From Mycolicibacter hiberniae (GTDB lineage Bacteria; Actinomycetota; Actinomycetes; Mycobacteriales; Mycobacteriaceae), in NCBI RefSeq assembly GCF_010729485.1, contig NZ_AP022609.1:3348001-3412000 (forward strand): DNA of 64,000 nucleotides, given 5' to 3'. Below the pieces are notes generated by a model. It ran no database searches. It had not been told where the DNA came from and saw only the letters and a program-made list of their open reading frames with translations. A program made the position numbers and the translations under genes. Positions 35,861-45,694 of this stretch are shown piece after piece (the stretch's first letter is position 1; each line of letters starts with the position of its first letter).

Positions 35861-37014
35861 CACCCGACACGACCGGCAAACCGCTGGCTCTGGACTTGGC
35901 GGCGATCCTGGCCGACACCGCCAACCGCGTGGTGGTGTGCTGCGGCGCCGGGGGCGTCGGCAAGACCACCACGGCGGCGTCGATGGCGCTGCGGGCTGCT
36001 GAATACGGCCGCACCGTGGTGGTGCTGACCATCGACCCGGCCCGGCGGCTGGCACAGGCGCTGGGTATCGACGACTTGGGCAACCACCCGCAGCGGGTGC
36101 CGCTGTCCCCCGAGGTGCCCGGCCAGCTTTACGCGATGATGCTCGACATGCGCCGCACCTTCGATGAGATGGTGACGCAGTACTCCGGCCCGGAGCGGGC
36201 CGAGGCGATCCTGGACAACCAGTTCTACCAAACTGTGGCCACCTCGCTATCCGGCACGCAGGAATACATGGCGATGGAGAAACTGGGCCAGCTGCTGAGC
36301 GAGGACCGCTGGGACCTGGTGGTCGTCGACACGCCTCCGTCGCGCAACGCCCTGGACTTCCTGGACGCGCCCAAGCGGCTGGGCAGCTTTATGGACAGCC
36401 GGCTGTGGAAGTTGCTGCTGGGCCCCGGCCGCGGCATCGGCAAACTGGTCGCGGGCGCGGTGGGCCTGGCAATGAAAGCCCTCTCGACCGTGCTGGGCTC
36501 TCAAATGCTTTCCGACGCAGCGAATTTCGTGCAGTCACTGGACTCCACTTTCGGCGGCTTCCGGGAGAAGGCGGAGCGCACCTACGATCTGCTCAAACGC
36601 CACGGCACTCAGTTCGTGGTGGTGTCGGCCGCCGAGCCCGACGCTTTGCGGGAGGCATCGTTCTTCGTCGACCGGCTCTCGAGCGAGCGGATGCCGCTGG
36701 CGGGTCTGATCCTCAACCGGACGCACCCGATGTTGTGCAACCTGCCGATGGAGCGCGCGATCGACGCCATCGAGACGCTGCGGGAGCCCGAGGTCGGCGC
36801 GTCGCTGGCCGAGGGAGCCAAGGCGCTCACCACCGCTGCGCTGCAGATCCATGCCGAACGCGGCGCGACGTCCAAGCGCGAAATCCGGTTGCTGTCCCGT
36901 TTCACCCGGGCCAACCCACGGGTTCCTATCGTCGGGGTGCCGTCCCTGCCGTTCGACGTCTCCGACCTGGAGGCGCTGGGCGCGATCGCCGATCAGCTCA
37001 CGAACAAAAAGTAG
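35857..37014 (+). CDS. Get3/ArsA-like ATPase, second subunit (Rv3680 type)
   Basis: Encodes 385 residues. Walker [18 protein letters not shown], then [15 protein letters not shown] and [17 protein letters not shown]. The middle region ([33 protein letters not shown]) is hydrophobic, fitting the client-binding groove of Get3 proteins. Ends 30 bases before the convergent whiB4 stop. Linked in M. tuberculosis to stress and metabolite tolerance. Confidence 0.92.
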   Translation: MTPDTTGKPLALDLAAILADTANRVVVCCGAGGVGKTTTAASMALRAAEYGRTVVVLTIDPARRLAQALGIDDLGNHPQRVPLSPEVPGQLYAMMLDMRRTFDEMVTQYSGPERAEAILDNQFYQTVATSLSGTQEYMAMEKLGQLLSEDRWDLVVVDTPPSRNALDFLDAPKRLGSFMDSRLWKLLLGPGRGIGKLVAGAVGLAMKALSTVLGSQMLSDAANFVQSLDSTFGGFREKAERTYDLLKRHGTQFVVVSAAEPDALREASFFVDRLSSERMPLAGLILNRTHPMLCNLPMERAIDAIETLREPEVGASLAEGAKALTTAALQIHAERGATSKREIRLLSRFTRANPRVPIVGVPSLPFDVSDLEALGAIADQLTNKK

Positions 37015-37044
37015 AAGTAAGGGCGAAGAGGTCTCAGCCGCGCG

Positions 37045-37416
37045 TCAGCCGGCGTCGCGCTGCTTGCGCTGGGCGGCGAAGTACTCGCCCCAGGAGGTCA
37101 CTTCGGGGTGTTGCTTGAGCAGCGCCCGGCGCTGCCGTTCGGTCATACCGCCCCAGACCCCGAACTCGACCCGGTTGTCCAGAGCATCGGCCAGGCATTC
37201 GAGCACGACCGGGCAGTGCCGACAGATCACCGCGGCTTTGCGTTGTGCCGCACCGCGCACGAAGAGTTCATCGGGGTCTGCGCCGCGACACACAGCCTTG
37301 GAGACCCAGGCGATCCTGCCCTCGTCCTGCACGCCGCGCAGCACGGTTCGGGGAGTTTGGGATACTGACGCCGCTGGCATGCTGGTGCTGCGAACCGCTG
37401 TCCCTGCAACAGACAC
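37045..37416 (-). CDS. whiB4: WhiB-family iron-sulfur regulator WhiB4
   Basis: Encodes 123 residues. GTG 37416 is chosen because GGAGG lies 7 bases upstream; ATG 37380 lacks such a site. The four cluster Cys are in AVCRG and AVICRHCPVVLECLA, followed by FGVWGGMTERQRR. Redox-sensitive transcription factor known to control oxidative-stress genes. Convergent with the ATPase pair. Confidence 0.94.
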   Translation of the reverse strand: MSVAGTAVRSTSMPAASVSQTPRTVLRGVQDEGRIAWVSKAVCRGADPDELFVRGAAQRKAAVICRHCPVVLECLADALDNRVEFGVWGGMTERQRRALLKQHPEVTSWGEYFAAQRKQRDAG

Positions 37417-37786
37417 TGACGATCCTCCGTCCCGGCCGCCCCGGCAGCCACCTATCCAACCTCGGCGCCGGACCCGCCATTGCGACCTACGCCACATACT
37501 GTCATCAGTGTTACCTGAATCGCACTTGATATCCAAGTTAGGTGGTCAGGTGGCCTTTGCGCAACAGGTTGACCGGCACTTTTTTGGGACAAACGTGCAG
37601 TCCGATCATGATTTGGGTCCCAATCAGGCCGTTTGCTCCACGTCGACGTCAATTACCTGGGCGGGCCGGGACGGGCCGCGTTCGGGGTCTTCGGTGAGCA
37701 CCCCCTGCCGTCGGGGTCGCCGTTGATGGCGGTGGCCCGCTTCTCCCGACTTCGCCGCGCTTGCGAGCACCGCTAGTGTGTTAGCC
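37417..37786. other. Divergent regulatory region between whiB4 and ponA2
   Basis: A 370-base stretch with no supported gene; it must hold both promoters. It includes an AT-richer part (37490-37620) with TTTTTTGGGAC and a perfect 11-base palindrome TTGGGTCCCAA at 37613-37623. No -35/-10 pair could be assigned with confidence. Confidence 0.5.
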
Positions 37787-40207
37787 ATGTCGGAGCGTCC
37801 CCCGACCGGTCCTACGGTGCTCAAACTGGCCGGGTGTTGTCTGCTCGCCGCCGTCCTGCTCGCGGCGCTGCTGTTTCCCGTTGCCGGCGGGATCGGCCTG
37901 ATGTCCAACCGCGCCTCGGACGTGGTGGCCAACGGGTCGGCCCAACTGGTCAGCGGCGATGTCCCCGCGGTGTCGACCATGGTGGACGCCAAGGGCAACA
38001 CGATCGCCTGGTTGTACTCGCAGCGCCGGTTCGAGGTGACCAGCGACAAGATCGCCGACACCATGAAGCTGGCGATCGTGTCCATCGAGGACAAGCGGTT
38101 CGCCGAGCACAGCGGGGTGGACTGGAAGGGCACGCTGACCGGGTTGGCCGGCTACGCGTCCGGGGACATCGACACCCGCGGCGGCTCCACCCTCGAGCAG
38201 CAGTACATCAAGAACTACCAACTGCTGGTGCTGGCCCAGACCGATGCCGAAAAGCGCGCCGCCATCGAGACCACCCCCGCGCGCAAGCTCCGGGAGATCC
38301 GGATGGCGCTCACCTTGGACCGGACCTTCACCAAGCCGCAGATCCTGACCCGGTACCTGAACCTGGTCTCGTTCGGCAACAACTCCTTCGGCGTCCAAGA
38401 CGCCGCCCAGACGTACTTCGGTGTCGATGCCGCTGACCTGAACTGGCAGCAGGCCGCGCTGCTGGCCGGCATGGTGCAGTCCACCAGCACACTCAACCCC
38501 TACACCAATCCCGAGGGCGCGCTGGCGCGACGGAATCTGGTGCTGGACACCATGATCGAGAACCTGCCCGCCGAGGCGGACGCGCTGCGGGCGGCCAAGC
38601 AGGAGCCGCTGGGCATCCTGCCGCAGCCCAACGAGCTGCCGCGGGGCTGCATCGCGGCCGGAGACCGGGCCTTCTTCTGCGACTACGTGCAGGAGTATCT
38701 GACCAGGGCCGGAATCAGCAAGGAACAGGTGGCCCGCGGCGGCTATGTCATCCGCACCACGCTGGACCCCGACGTGCAGGCGCCGGTCAAAGAGGCCATC
38801 GACAGCTTCGCCAACCCCAACGTGCAGGGCGTCGCCAGCGTGATGAGCGTGATCAAACCGGGCACCGACGCCCACCCGGTGCTGGCGATGGCCAGCAACC
38901 GCACCTACGGGCTCAACGCCGACGTGGGCGAAACCATGCGGCCGCAACCGTTCTCCCTGGTCGGCGACGGCGCCGGTTCGATCTTCAAGACGTTCACCGT
39001 GGCGGCGGCACTGGAGATGGGCATGGGTATCAACGCCGATCTCGAAGTCCCCGGCAGGTTCCAGACCAAGGGCATGGGCAGCGGCGGCGCCAAGGGCTGT
39101 CCCAAGGAGACCTGGTGCGTGGTCAACGTCGCCCCCTACCGGTCACCGATGAATGTCTCGACCGCGCTGGCGACCTCGCCGAACACCGCGTTCGCCAAAC
39201 TCATCTCCCAGGTGGGGGTGGGCCGCACCGTGGACATGGCGATCAAACTGGGCCTGCGTTCCTACGCCGATCCGGGCACCGCCCGCGACTACGACCCGGA
39301 CAGTAACGAGAGCCTGGCCGATTTCGTCAAACGCCAGAACCTGGGCTCGTTCACCCTGGGCCCGATCGAGGTCAACGCGCTGGAGCTGTCCAACGTCGCC
39401 GCCACGTTGGCCTCCGGTGGGGTCTGGTGCCCGCCGAACCCGATCGACAAGGTCTTCGACCGCAACGGCAACGAGGTAGCCGTCACCACCGAGACCTGCG
39501 AACGCGTGGTGCCCGAAGGACTGGCGAACACCCTGGCCAACGCGTTGGGCAAGGACATCCAGGGCGGCGGCACCGCGGCGCCGGCAGCCGGTTCGGTCGG
39601 CTGGGATCTGCCCATGGCAGGCAAGACGGGCACCACCGAGGCGCACCGCTCGTCGGGTTTTCTGGGCTTCACCAACCGCTACGCGGCCGCCAACTACGTC
39701 TTCGACGACTCCAGTTCGCCGTCCGACCTGTGCTCGTTCCCGCTGCGGCACTGCGGGGACGGCGACCTCTTCGGCGGTAACGAGCCGGCCCGGACCTGGT
39801 TCGCGGCGATGAAACCGATCGCAACGGACTTCGGCGACGTCATCATGCCGCCGACCGATCCGCGCTACGTGGACGGCGGCCCCAACTCCCGGGTGCCCAG
39901 CGTGGTCGGCCTGGAGGTCGACGCCGCGCGCCAGCGCATCAAGGACTCCGGCTTCCAGGTCGCCGACCAGCCGAACTGGGTCAACAGCAGCGCCCGATCG
40001 GGCGCGGTGGTGGGAACATCGCCCAGCGGGCAGACCATTCCCGGGTCGATCGTGACCATCGAGGTCAGCAACGGTATCCCGCCACCACCACCGCCGCCGC
40101 CGGAGGGCATGCCGCCGCCGGTGGGTTCGACGGTCGTGGAGATTCCGGGGCTGCCGCCGATCACCATTCCGCTGCTGCCCCCCCCGGCGCCTCCGCCGCC
40201 GCCGTAG
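37787..40207 (+). CDS. ponA2: Bifunctional penicillin-binding protein PonA2
   Basis: Encodes 806 residues. An N-terminal anchor is followed by a GT51 glycosyltransferase (SIEDKRFAEHSGVDWKG; RGGSTLEQQYIKNY), a transpeptidase (GAGSIFKTFTVAAAL gives the SxxK Ser; TSPNTAFAKL; AGKTGTTEAH gives KTG), one PASTA domain (VPSVVGLEVDAARQRIKDSG) and a Pro-rich tail. Polymerises and cross-links peptidoglycan. Corresponds to Rv3682. Confidence 0.97.
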   Translation: MSERPPTGPTVLKLAGCCLLAAVLLAALLFPVAGGIGLMSNRASDVVANGSAQLVSGDVPAVSTMVDAKGNTIAWLYSQRRFEVTSDKIADTMKLAIVSIEDKRFAEHSGVDWKGTLTGLAGYASGDIDTRGGSTLEQQYIKNYQLLVLAQTDAEKRAAIETTPARKLREIRMALTLDRTFTKPQILTRYLNLVSFGNNSFGVQDAAQTYFGVDAADLNWQQAALLAGMVQSTSTLNPYTNPEGALARRNLVLDTMIENLPAEADALRAAKQEPLGILPQPNELPRGCIAAGDRAFFCDYVQEYLTRAGISKEQVARGGYVIRTTLDPDVQAPVKEAIDSFANPNVQGVASVMSVIKPGTDAHPVLAMASNRTYGLNADVGETMRPQPFSLVGDGAGSIFKTFTVAAALEMGMGINADLEVPGRFQTKGMGSGGAKGCPKETWCVVNVAPYRSPMNVSTALATSPNTAFAKLISQVGVGRTVDMAIKLGLRSYADPGTARDYDPDSNESLADFVKRQNLGSFTLGPIEVNALELSNVAATLASGGVWCPPNPIDKVFDRNGNEVAVTTETCERVVPEGLANTLANALGKDIQGGGTAAPAAGSVGWDLPMAGKTGTTEAHRSSGFLGFTNRYAAANYVFDDSSSPSDLCSFPLRHCGDGDLFGGNEPARTWFAAMKPIATDFGDVIMPPTDPRYVDGGPNSRVPSVVGLEVDAARQRIKDSGFQVADQPNWVNSSARSGAVVGTSPSGQTIPGSIVTIEVSNGIPPPPPPPPEGMPPPVGSTVVEIPGLPPITIPLLPPPAPPPPP

Positions 40208-40243
40208 CCGCGGTACCGAAGTCCGGGCAGTAGTCTGAATCTC

Positions 40244-41209
40244 ATGGTCCCTTCACCCGCCCTGACCCGGTCCGTTCTCGCCGCCTCGGCGGCGTTGGGG
40301 CCGGCGGCACTGGCCATCGGTTACGGCGCGGCCATCGAGCGCAACGCATTCGTGGTGCGCGAGGCGACGATGCCGGTGCTGGCCCCCGGATCGTCTCCGC
40401 TGCGGGTGCTGCACATCAGCGACATCCACATGCGTCCCGGCCAGCGCCGCAAGCAGGCCTGGCTGCGGGAACTGGTGCGCCTGGAACCCGACCTGGTGGT
40501 CAACACCGGCGACAACCTGGCGCACCCCAAGGCGGTGCCGGCGGTGGTGCAGGCCCTGGGTGATCTGCTGTCGGTGCCGGGCGTGTTCGTGTTCGGCAGC
40601 AACGACTACTTCGGGCCACGGCTGAAGAATCCGGCGAAGTACCTGACCAAGCCGACGCATCGGATCCACGGCGTCCCGCTGCCCTGGCAGGACCTACGAG
40701 CGGCGTTCACCGAGCGCGGCTGGCTGGACCTGACCCACAACCGCCGCGAGTTCGACGTGGCCGGGCATCGCATCGCGGCGGCCGGCGTCGACGACCCGCA
40801 CATCGAGCGGGACCGCTACGACACCATCGCCGGGCCGGCCGACCTGACCGCCGACCTGCGCCTCGGTCTCACCCATTCGCCGGAGCCACGCGTGCTCGAC
40901 CGCTTCGCCGCCGACGGCTATCAGCTGGTGATGGCCGGCCACACCCACGGCGGTCAGCTGTGCGTGCCGTTCTACGGCGCCCTGGTGACCAACTGCGGGC
41001 TGGACCGCTCACGGGTCAAGGGCCCGTCGCAATGGGGCGCCCAGATGCGACTGCACGTCTCGGCGGGGATCGGCACCTCGCCGTTCGCGCCGGTGCGGTT
41101 CGCCTGCCGCCCCGAGGCCAGCCTGTTGACCCTGGTGGCGGCACCGACCGGCGGTGACGACTCCCGGCTCACCCGCGGTTCGACCCAGCCTTCCGTCTCG
41201 GCGCGTTGA
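40244..41209 (+). CDS. Membrane-associated metallophosphoesterase
   Basis: Encodes 321 residues. N-terminal hydrophobic helix; calcineurin-like motifs [27 protein letters not shown] and [10 protein letters not shown] in order. YkuE/YaeI-like. Substrate not known; relatives act on envelope lipids. Overlaps the next gene by 4 bases. Corresponds to Rv3683. Confidence 0.93.
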   Translation: MVPSPALTRSVLAASAALGPAALAIGYGAAIERNAFVVREATMPVLAPGSSPLRVLHISDIHMRPGQRRKQAWLRELVRLEPDLVVNTGDNLAHPKAVPAVVQALGDLLSVPGVFVFGSNDYFGPRLKNPAKYLTKPTHRIHGVPLPWQDLRAAFTERGWLDLTHNRREFDVAGHRIAAAGVDDPHIERDRYDTIAGPADLTADLRLGLTHSPEPRVLDRFAADGYQLVMAGHTHGGQLCVPFYGALVTNCGLDRSRVKGPSQWGAQMRLHVSAGIGTSPFAPVRFACRPEASLLTLVAAPTGGDDSRLTRGSTQPSVSAR

Positions 41210-42318
41210 CCGAACGGTTTGCCGACCACCAGCATCCCCGCCGCTGGGCCGACAATGCGATCCGCCTGATCGAGGCCGACGCGCGGCGCAGCGCCGACAC
41301 GCACCTGCTGCGTTACCCGTTGCCGGCATGGGCGGACGACGGCTCGGGTCCCCAGGTGGCGCTCTACCTCAAAGACGAGTCCACCCACATCACCGGCAGC
41401 CTCAAGCACCGGCTGGCCCGCTCGCTGTTTCTCTACGGGCTGTGCAACGGCTGGATCGCAGAGGGCACCACGGTGGTCGAGGCGTCGTCGGGCTCCACGG
41501 CGGTGTCCGAGGCCTATTTCGCGGCCCTGCTGGGCCTGCCGTTCGTCGCGGTGATGCCGGCCGCCACCAGCGCGTCGAAAGTGGCCCTGATCGAGGCGCA
41601 GGGCGGCCGCTGTCATTTCGTGGCGCATTCGGCCGATGTGTACGCCGAAGCGGCGCGCATCGCCGCCGACACCGGTGGGCACTACCTGGATCAGTTCACC
41701 AACGCCGAGCGGGCCACCGACTGGCGCGGCAACAACAACATCGCCGAGTCGATATTCGACCAGATGCGGGACGAAACCCACCCCGTCCCGGAGTGGATCG
41801 TGGTCGGAGCCGGTACCGGCGGAACCAGTGCGACGATCGGCCGCTACCTCCGCTACCGGCGGCACGCGAGCCGGTTGTGTGTGGTGGACCCGGAGAATTC
41901 GGCCTTCTACCCCGCCTACACGCAGCGCCGGTATGACCTGGTGGTCGAGGAGTCGTCGCGCATCGAGGGCATCGGCCGGCCGCGCGTGGAACCGTCGTTT
42001 CTGCCCGAGGTCGTGGATCGGATGATCCAGGTGCCCGACGCCGCCTCGGTGGCCACCGCGCGGCACGTCAGCGCCGTCTTGGGCCGCCGGGTGGGCCCTT
42101 CGACCGGGACCAATGTCTGGGGGGCGTTCGCGCTGCTGGCCGAGATGGTTGCCACCGGCCGCAGCGGATCGGTGGTCACAGTGCTGGCCGACAACGGTGA
42201 TCGCTACGCCGACACCTATTACGACGACGACTGGCTGGCGCAGCAGGGGGTCGATCCGACCGGCCCCGCGGCGGTGTTGGCCGAGTTCGAGCGATCCGGC
42301 CTGTTCGCCTTCGCCTGA
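41206..42318 (+). CDS. cds1: PLP-dependent L-cysteine desulfhydrase (Cds1)
   Basis: Encodes 370 residues from TTG 41206. Cysteine-synthase fold: PLP Lys in [42 protein letters not shown]. The M. tuberculosis counterpart Rv3684 was shown to release H2S from cysteine. So this gene may oppose the cysK/cysE operon at 3916-5447. The family also includes cysteine synthases, so the reaction direction rests on the counterpart. Confidence 0.88.
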   Translation: MTERFADHQHPRRWADNAIRLIEADARRSADTHLLRYPLPAWADDGSGPQVALYLKDESTHITGSLKHRLARSLFLYGLCNGWIAEGTTVVEASSGSTAVSEAYFAALLGLPFVAVMPAATSASKVALIEAQGGRCHFVAHSADVYAEAARIAADTGGHYLDQFTNAERATDWRGNNNIAESIFDQMRDETHPVPEWIVVGAGTGGTSATIGRYLRYRRHASRLCVVDPENSAFYPAYTQRRYDLVVEESSRIEGIGRPRVEPSFLPEVVDRMIQVPDAASVATARHVSAVLGRRVGPSTGTNVWGAFALLAEMVATGRSGSVVTVLADNGDRYADTYYDDDWLAQQGVDPTGPAAVLAEFERSGLFAFA

Positions 42319-42413
42319 ACCCGCTGCTCAGCGGCGTCGGGGTTGGTCACCGCGAGCCACAGCGCGGCCAGAGCGAAGAATCCGGCGTACACCGCTCCGC
42401 CTAACAGCGTCAT
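42219..42413 (-). CDS. Possible small membrane protein overlapping cds1
   Basis: Encodes 64 residues from ATG 42413, with AAGGGAG eight bases upstream. [20 protein letters not shown] is a clear transmembrane helix; the tail is polar and its last 100 bases are antisense to the cds1 end. The ribosome site and helix favour a real gene; the overlap and lack of recognised family argue against. Confidence 0.45.
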   Translation of the reverse strand: MTLLGGAVYAGFFALAALWLAVTNPDAAEQRVQAKANRPDRSNSANTAAGPVGSTPCCASQSSS

Positions 42414-42653
42414 GATTTGACTCCCTTTGCGCGAAAACCTGGTTACTCAGTCTGCCTAGGTCGGCCCGCGTTTTCAGCCCCCCACGCCGGATTGTGGGGC
42501 GTTTCATGGTGCTGCGGCGTCGGTGACCCAGGCCTCGCCCGTGGGGGGTGTGCGCGGTATCCGGCGACCGCGGTGCAGCCGCGCCCAGTCGTGGCTCTCA
42601 CCAGCCGTTTGGGTGAGCAGCGGCCCGGTGCGATACGCTGTCGTGGCTTCACA

Positions 42654-42727
42654 CGGGGTGTGGCGCAGCTTGGTAGCGTGCTTCGTTCGGGACGAAGAGG
42701 TCGTGGGTTCGAATCCCGCCACCCCGA
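42654..42727 (+). tRNA. tRNA-Pro (anticodon CGG)
   Basis: A 74-base cloverleaf without encoded CCA. Acceptor stem CGGGGTG/CACCCCG, D arm GCGC-AGCTTGGTA-GCGT, anticodon stem CTTCG/CGAAG around loop TTCGGGA, T arm with GGTTCGAATCC. Anticodon CGG reads CCG. A terminator follows 18 bases later. GATACGCT at about 42632 may be its -10. Confidence 0.95.
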
Positions 42728-42745
42728 CTCAGGTTGTAGGTAGAG

Positions 42746-42780
42746 GGCTCTGACCGGTCAATCCGGTCGGGGCCTTTTTT
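42746..42780 (+). terminator. Intrinsic terminator after tRNA-Pro
   Basis: GGCTCTGACCGG (42746-42757) pairs with CCGGTCGGGGCC (42763-42774), 12 bp with two G-U pairs, loop TCAAT, then six T. Confidence 0.88.
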
Positions 42781-42846
42781 CCGTTGTGGGCTGCCTTGAC
42801 CCGCCAATTCGCCAAAGCGGTCCACCAACCGTATCGGCCGTAGACA

Positions 42847-43257
42847 ATGTCGATCGTGGACTTCGCGATGCGCTACGACCGGTGGTATCGCCCGCTGGCG
42901 ACCGTGCTCGGCCTGGGTCCTCGCCGGGCGAGCATCCGGGTGGTCGACGGGCTTCTGCAGGTCCGCAGCGGCTGGGCCTTCGCCATGGACATCGCGCTGA
43001 GCAACATCGTTTCCGCCCGTCCGGCGCCGGAACGCATGTGGGGCTGGGGCGTCCATCAGGCGTGCAACGGCTGGCTGGTCAACGGTTCACGTGACGGCCT
43101 GGTCGAGATCCTGTTGGGCCAGCCCGTCAAGCCGACGAAGGCGCCCACGGCCGGGCTGTTCAACAGGCCGGTTCGCCGCCTCTACGTCAGCGTCACCGAT
43201 CCCGATGCGTTCATCGATGCTCTGCTGAGCCGGCAGTTGCCGAAGACCGGTTCCTAG
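42847..43257 (+). CDS. Conserved-looking hypothetical protein, possible PH-like fold
   Basis: Encodes 136 residues from ATG 42847. No family recognised. SIRVVDGLLQVRSGWAFAMD and SRDGLVEILLGQPV alternate as beta strands; VTDPDAFIDALLSRQL is a C-terminal helix, a layout seen in bacterial PH-like domains. Ends overlapping the convergent YqeY-like gene. Not part of the M. tuberculosis order as recalled. Confidence 0.65.
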   Translation: MSIVDFAMRYDRWYRPLATVLGLGPRRASIRVVDGLLQVRSGWAFAMDIALSNIVSARPAPERMWGWGVHQACNGWLVNGSRDGLVEILLGQPVKPTKAPTAGLFNRPVRRLYVSVTDPDAFIDALLSRQLPKTGS

Positions 43258-43718
43258 AGCCGTTCCCGGACCGCGGCCGAGAGCCGAGAGCCGTCTGCCT
43301 TGCCCGCGGCGATCACGGTGGCGGCCTTCATCACCTGGCCCATGTGCTTGGCGTGCGGCCGCTCCCCGATCTCCTCGGCCACCTGGGCCAGAGCGGTGTC
43401 GACGACGTCGGCCAATTCGGCGTCGGTGAGCGGCGCAGGCAGGTACTCGTCGATGATCCGGGCCTCGGCGTGTTCCTGGGCGGCCAGTTCGCCCCGGCCG
43501 TTCTGGGTGTAGATCGCTGCGGACTCCGCACGCTTGCGGGCTTCTCGGGCCAGTACCTTCAAAACCTCTGCGTCCGTGAGTTCCCGGGCCTGCTTGCCGG
43601 AGACCTCTTCGGCCTGGATCGCCGACAGCAGCATTCGCAGGGTCGCCGTGCGCAGCTTGTCCTGCGACTTCATCGCCGTCGTCAGATCCGCCCGCAACTG
43701 GGATTTGAGTTCCGCCAT
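43254..43718 (-). CDS. GatB/YqeY-domain protein
   Basis: Encodes 154 residues from ATG 43718. LKSQLRADLTTAMKSQDK, TLRMLLSAIQ and MGQVMKAATVIAAGKADGS are the YqeY pattern, resembling the tRNA-binding tail of GatB. May act on misacylated tRNA; unproven. Divergent from the next gene with only 25 bases between starts. Corresponds to Rv3688c. Confidence 0.93.
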   Translation of the reverse strand: MAELKSQLRADLTTAMKSQDKLRTATLRMLLSAIQAEEVSGKQARELTDAEVLKVLAREARKRAESAAIYTQNGRGELAAQEHAEARIIDEYLPAPLTDAELADVVDTALAQVAEEIGERPHAKHMGQVMKAATVIAAGKADGSRLSAAVRERL

Positions 43719-43743
43719 GCCGTATAACGCTACGCTCAGCCAC

Positions 43744-45075
43744 ATGGTGAATACGCCGCCGCCCGGCTATCCCCAGCCTGGCTTTCCGCCGCCCGGCTAC
43801 GGCCCGCCGCCCGGATATGGCCCCCCGCTTCCGGGCTACGCCACGCCTACGGGCTATGGCCCCCCGCCTGTGCCGCCGGGCTATGGTCCTCCGCCCGGCC
43901 CGCCGCCGGGCTGGGGTCCCCCGCCCGGCCCGCCGCCGGGCTACGGTCCCCCACCCGGCCCGCCGCCGGGCTGGGGTCCCCCACCCGGCCCGCCGCCGGG
44001 CTGGGGGCCGCCACCGGGCCCCCCACCCGGCTATGGTCCCCCGCCGAGCGCGCCGGGCTACGGTCCCTCGGGCTACGGGCCCAATCCGGGATACCCGCAG
44101 CCCGAACTCAAACCGGGCATCATTCCCCTGCGCCCGCTGAGCCTGACCGACATCTACAACGGCGCCGTCGGCTACATTCGGGCCAATCCCAAGACCGTGC
44201 TCGGTCTCACCACCGTCGTTGTGGTGGCCACCCAGATCATCAGCGGGATCGCCATGTACGGCCTGCTGACTTCGATCGGCGCCTCGGGTTCGGGTCGATC
44301 GTCTGCGGAACTCTCCGGCGCTGATGTGCTGGCGTGGCTGACCGGTTACGCCGGCGCCGGCATCGTGACCGCGCTGGGCACCATCGTGCTGACCGGAATG
44401 CTGACGGTCGTGGTCGGGCGCGCGGTATTCGGCTCGCCCACCACCATCACCGAAGCCTGGGACACCGTGCGGGGCCGCTTCGGCCCGCTGATCGGATTGA
44501 CCGCCCTTGTCGGTTTGGCCGTGGTGCTGCTGTGCGGCTTTGTCGCGGTGACCATCGCGTTTGCCGCCCGCGTGGGCGGGACCGGCGCCGCGGTGCTGAT
44601 CGGCCTGCCCATGGCGCTCGCTTTGATCGCGGCACTCGGTTACGGCTACGTGGTGCTGGTCTTCGCCCCGACCGTGATCGTGCTGGAGCGGCAGCCGATA
44701 TTCGAGGCGATGCGGCGCTCGTTCTTCTTGGCGCGCAACAACTTCTGGCGGGTGCTGGGCATCCTGGCGCTCACCGCCCTGATCACCGCCCTGGTCAGCA
44801 GCGCGGTCGGGTTTCCGTTCAACATCGTCGGGATGGTGGCCAGCGACGGCGCGGACGCCCTGGCCGGCGGTGCGCAGTTGAGCCTGTTCACCCGGATCGG
44901 CGCGACGATCGGTCAGATCATCGTGCTGCCGTTCACCGCCGGCGTTTCGGTCCTGCTGTACGCCGACCGCCGTATCCGGGGCGAGGCGTTCGACTTGGTG
45001 CTGCGAACCGGCGTAGCCAGCGGATACGTCGGTGGATGGACCGACAACCTGTGGCTGACCCGGCCGCCTGGCTGA
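43744..45075 (+). CDS. Membrane protein with Pro-Gly-Tyr repeat head (Rv3689 type)
   Basis: Encodes 443 residues from ATG 43744. Residues 1-120 are Pro/Gly/Tyr/Trp repeats; the rest has about six transmembrane helices with a conserved-looking LRPLSLTDIYNGAVGYI entry, as in membrane proteins with a glycerophosphoryl-diesterase-like membrane domain. First gene of the Rv3689-Rv3693-type operon. Function unknown; repeats may contact the cell wall or scaffold complexes. Confidence 0.88.
   Translation: MVNTPPPGYPQPGFPPPGYGPPPGYGPPLPGYATPTGYGPPPVPPGYGPPPGPPPGWGPPPGPPPGYGPPPGPPPGWGPPPGPPPGWGPPPGPPPGYGPPPSAPGYGPSGYGPNPGYPQPELKPGIIPLRPLSLTDIYNGAVGYIRANPKTVLGLTTVVVVATQIISGIAMYGLLTSIGASGSGRSSAELSGADVLAWLTGYAGAGIVTALGTIVLTGMLTVVVGRAVFGSPTTITEAWDTVRGRFGPLIGLTALVGLAVVLLCGFVAVTIAFAARVGGTGAAVLIGLPMALALIAALGYGYVVLVFAPTVIVLERQPIFEAMRRSFFLARNNFWRVLGILALTALITALVSSAVGFPFNIVGMVASDGADALAGGAQLSLFTRIGATIGQIIVLPFTAGVSVLLYADRRIRGEAFDLVLRTGVASGYVGGWTDNLWLTRPPG
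43885..44034 (+). repeat. Five 30-base tandem units coding GPPPGPPPG(W/Y)
   Basis: Units start at 43885, 43915, 43945, 43975 and 44005; the middle three are nearly identical in DNA, while the outer ones have third-position changes. The repeat keeps frame in the Rv3689-like gene and is likely to vary in copy number. Confidence 0.85.
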
Positions 45076-45085
45076 GGAACCCCGG

Positions 45086-45694
45086 GTGCCCATCGTCGAC
45101 GTCGACCGGGAGACCGCCCGCGAGGCGGCCGAACGTGAACTGGCAAAACCGATGTACCCACGGCCGTCACCCAAGGATCAGCTCCTTGACTTCATCGAGA
45201 CTCTGTTCCGGCGCCTGGTGGTCAAAGGAGCGGAGTTGCCCGGCGGCTGGTTCACCATCAGCCTGTTGCTGATACTCCTCGCGGCGGCCGTGGCCGCTGC
45301 CATCCACGTCAGTCGGCGGATGCTGCGCGACGGCCACCGCGACGCCGCGCTGTACGGCCCGACGCAACACAGCGCCGCCGAACATCGCGCCACCGCACAA
45401 CTGCATGCCACCGCCGGTGACTGGGGCGCGGCGATCCGGCACCGACTGCGAGCGGTGGCCCGCGAACTCGAAGAGGCCGGGCTCATTCGCCCTGCCCCCG
45501 GCCGGACCGCTACCGAACTGGCCCGCGACGCCGGCGCGGCGCTACCCGGCCTGGCCGGTGAACTGATGCGGGCCGCCGAGACGTTCAACGATGTCAGCTA
45601 CGGCGAACTGCCCGCCACCGCGCAGGGGTATCGGATCGTGGCGGACCTCGACGATCGGCTACAGTCCGTGACCCGGGTCCGGCAGTACGGGTGA
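45086..45694 (+). CDS. DUF4129-domain membrane protein (Rv3690 type)
   Basis: Encodes 202 residues from GTG 45086. One transmembrane helix (WFTISLLLILLAAAVAAAIHV) and a cytoplasmic DUF4129-like helical domain with DWGAAIRHRLRAVARELEEAG and GRTATELARDAG. Overlaps the next gene. DUF4129 genes accompany MoxR/DUF58/transglutaminase sets. Confidence 0.88.
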   Translation: MPIVDVDRETAREAAERELAKPMYPRPSPKDQLLDFIETLFRRLVVKGAELPGGWFTISLLLILLAAAVAAAIHVSRRMLRDGHRDAALYGPTQHSAAEHRATAQLHATAGDWGAAIRHRLRAVARELEEAGLIRPAPGRTATELARDAGAALPGLAGELMRAAETFNDVSYGELPATAQGYRIVADLDDRLQSVTRVRQYG

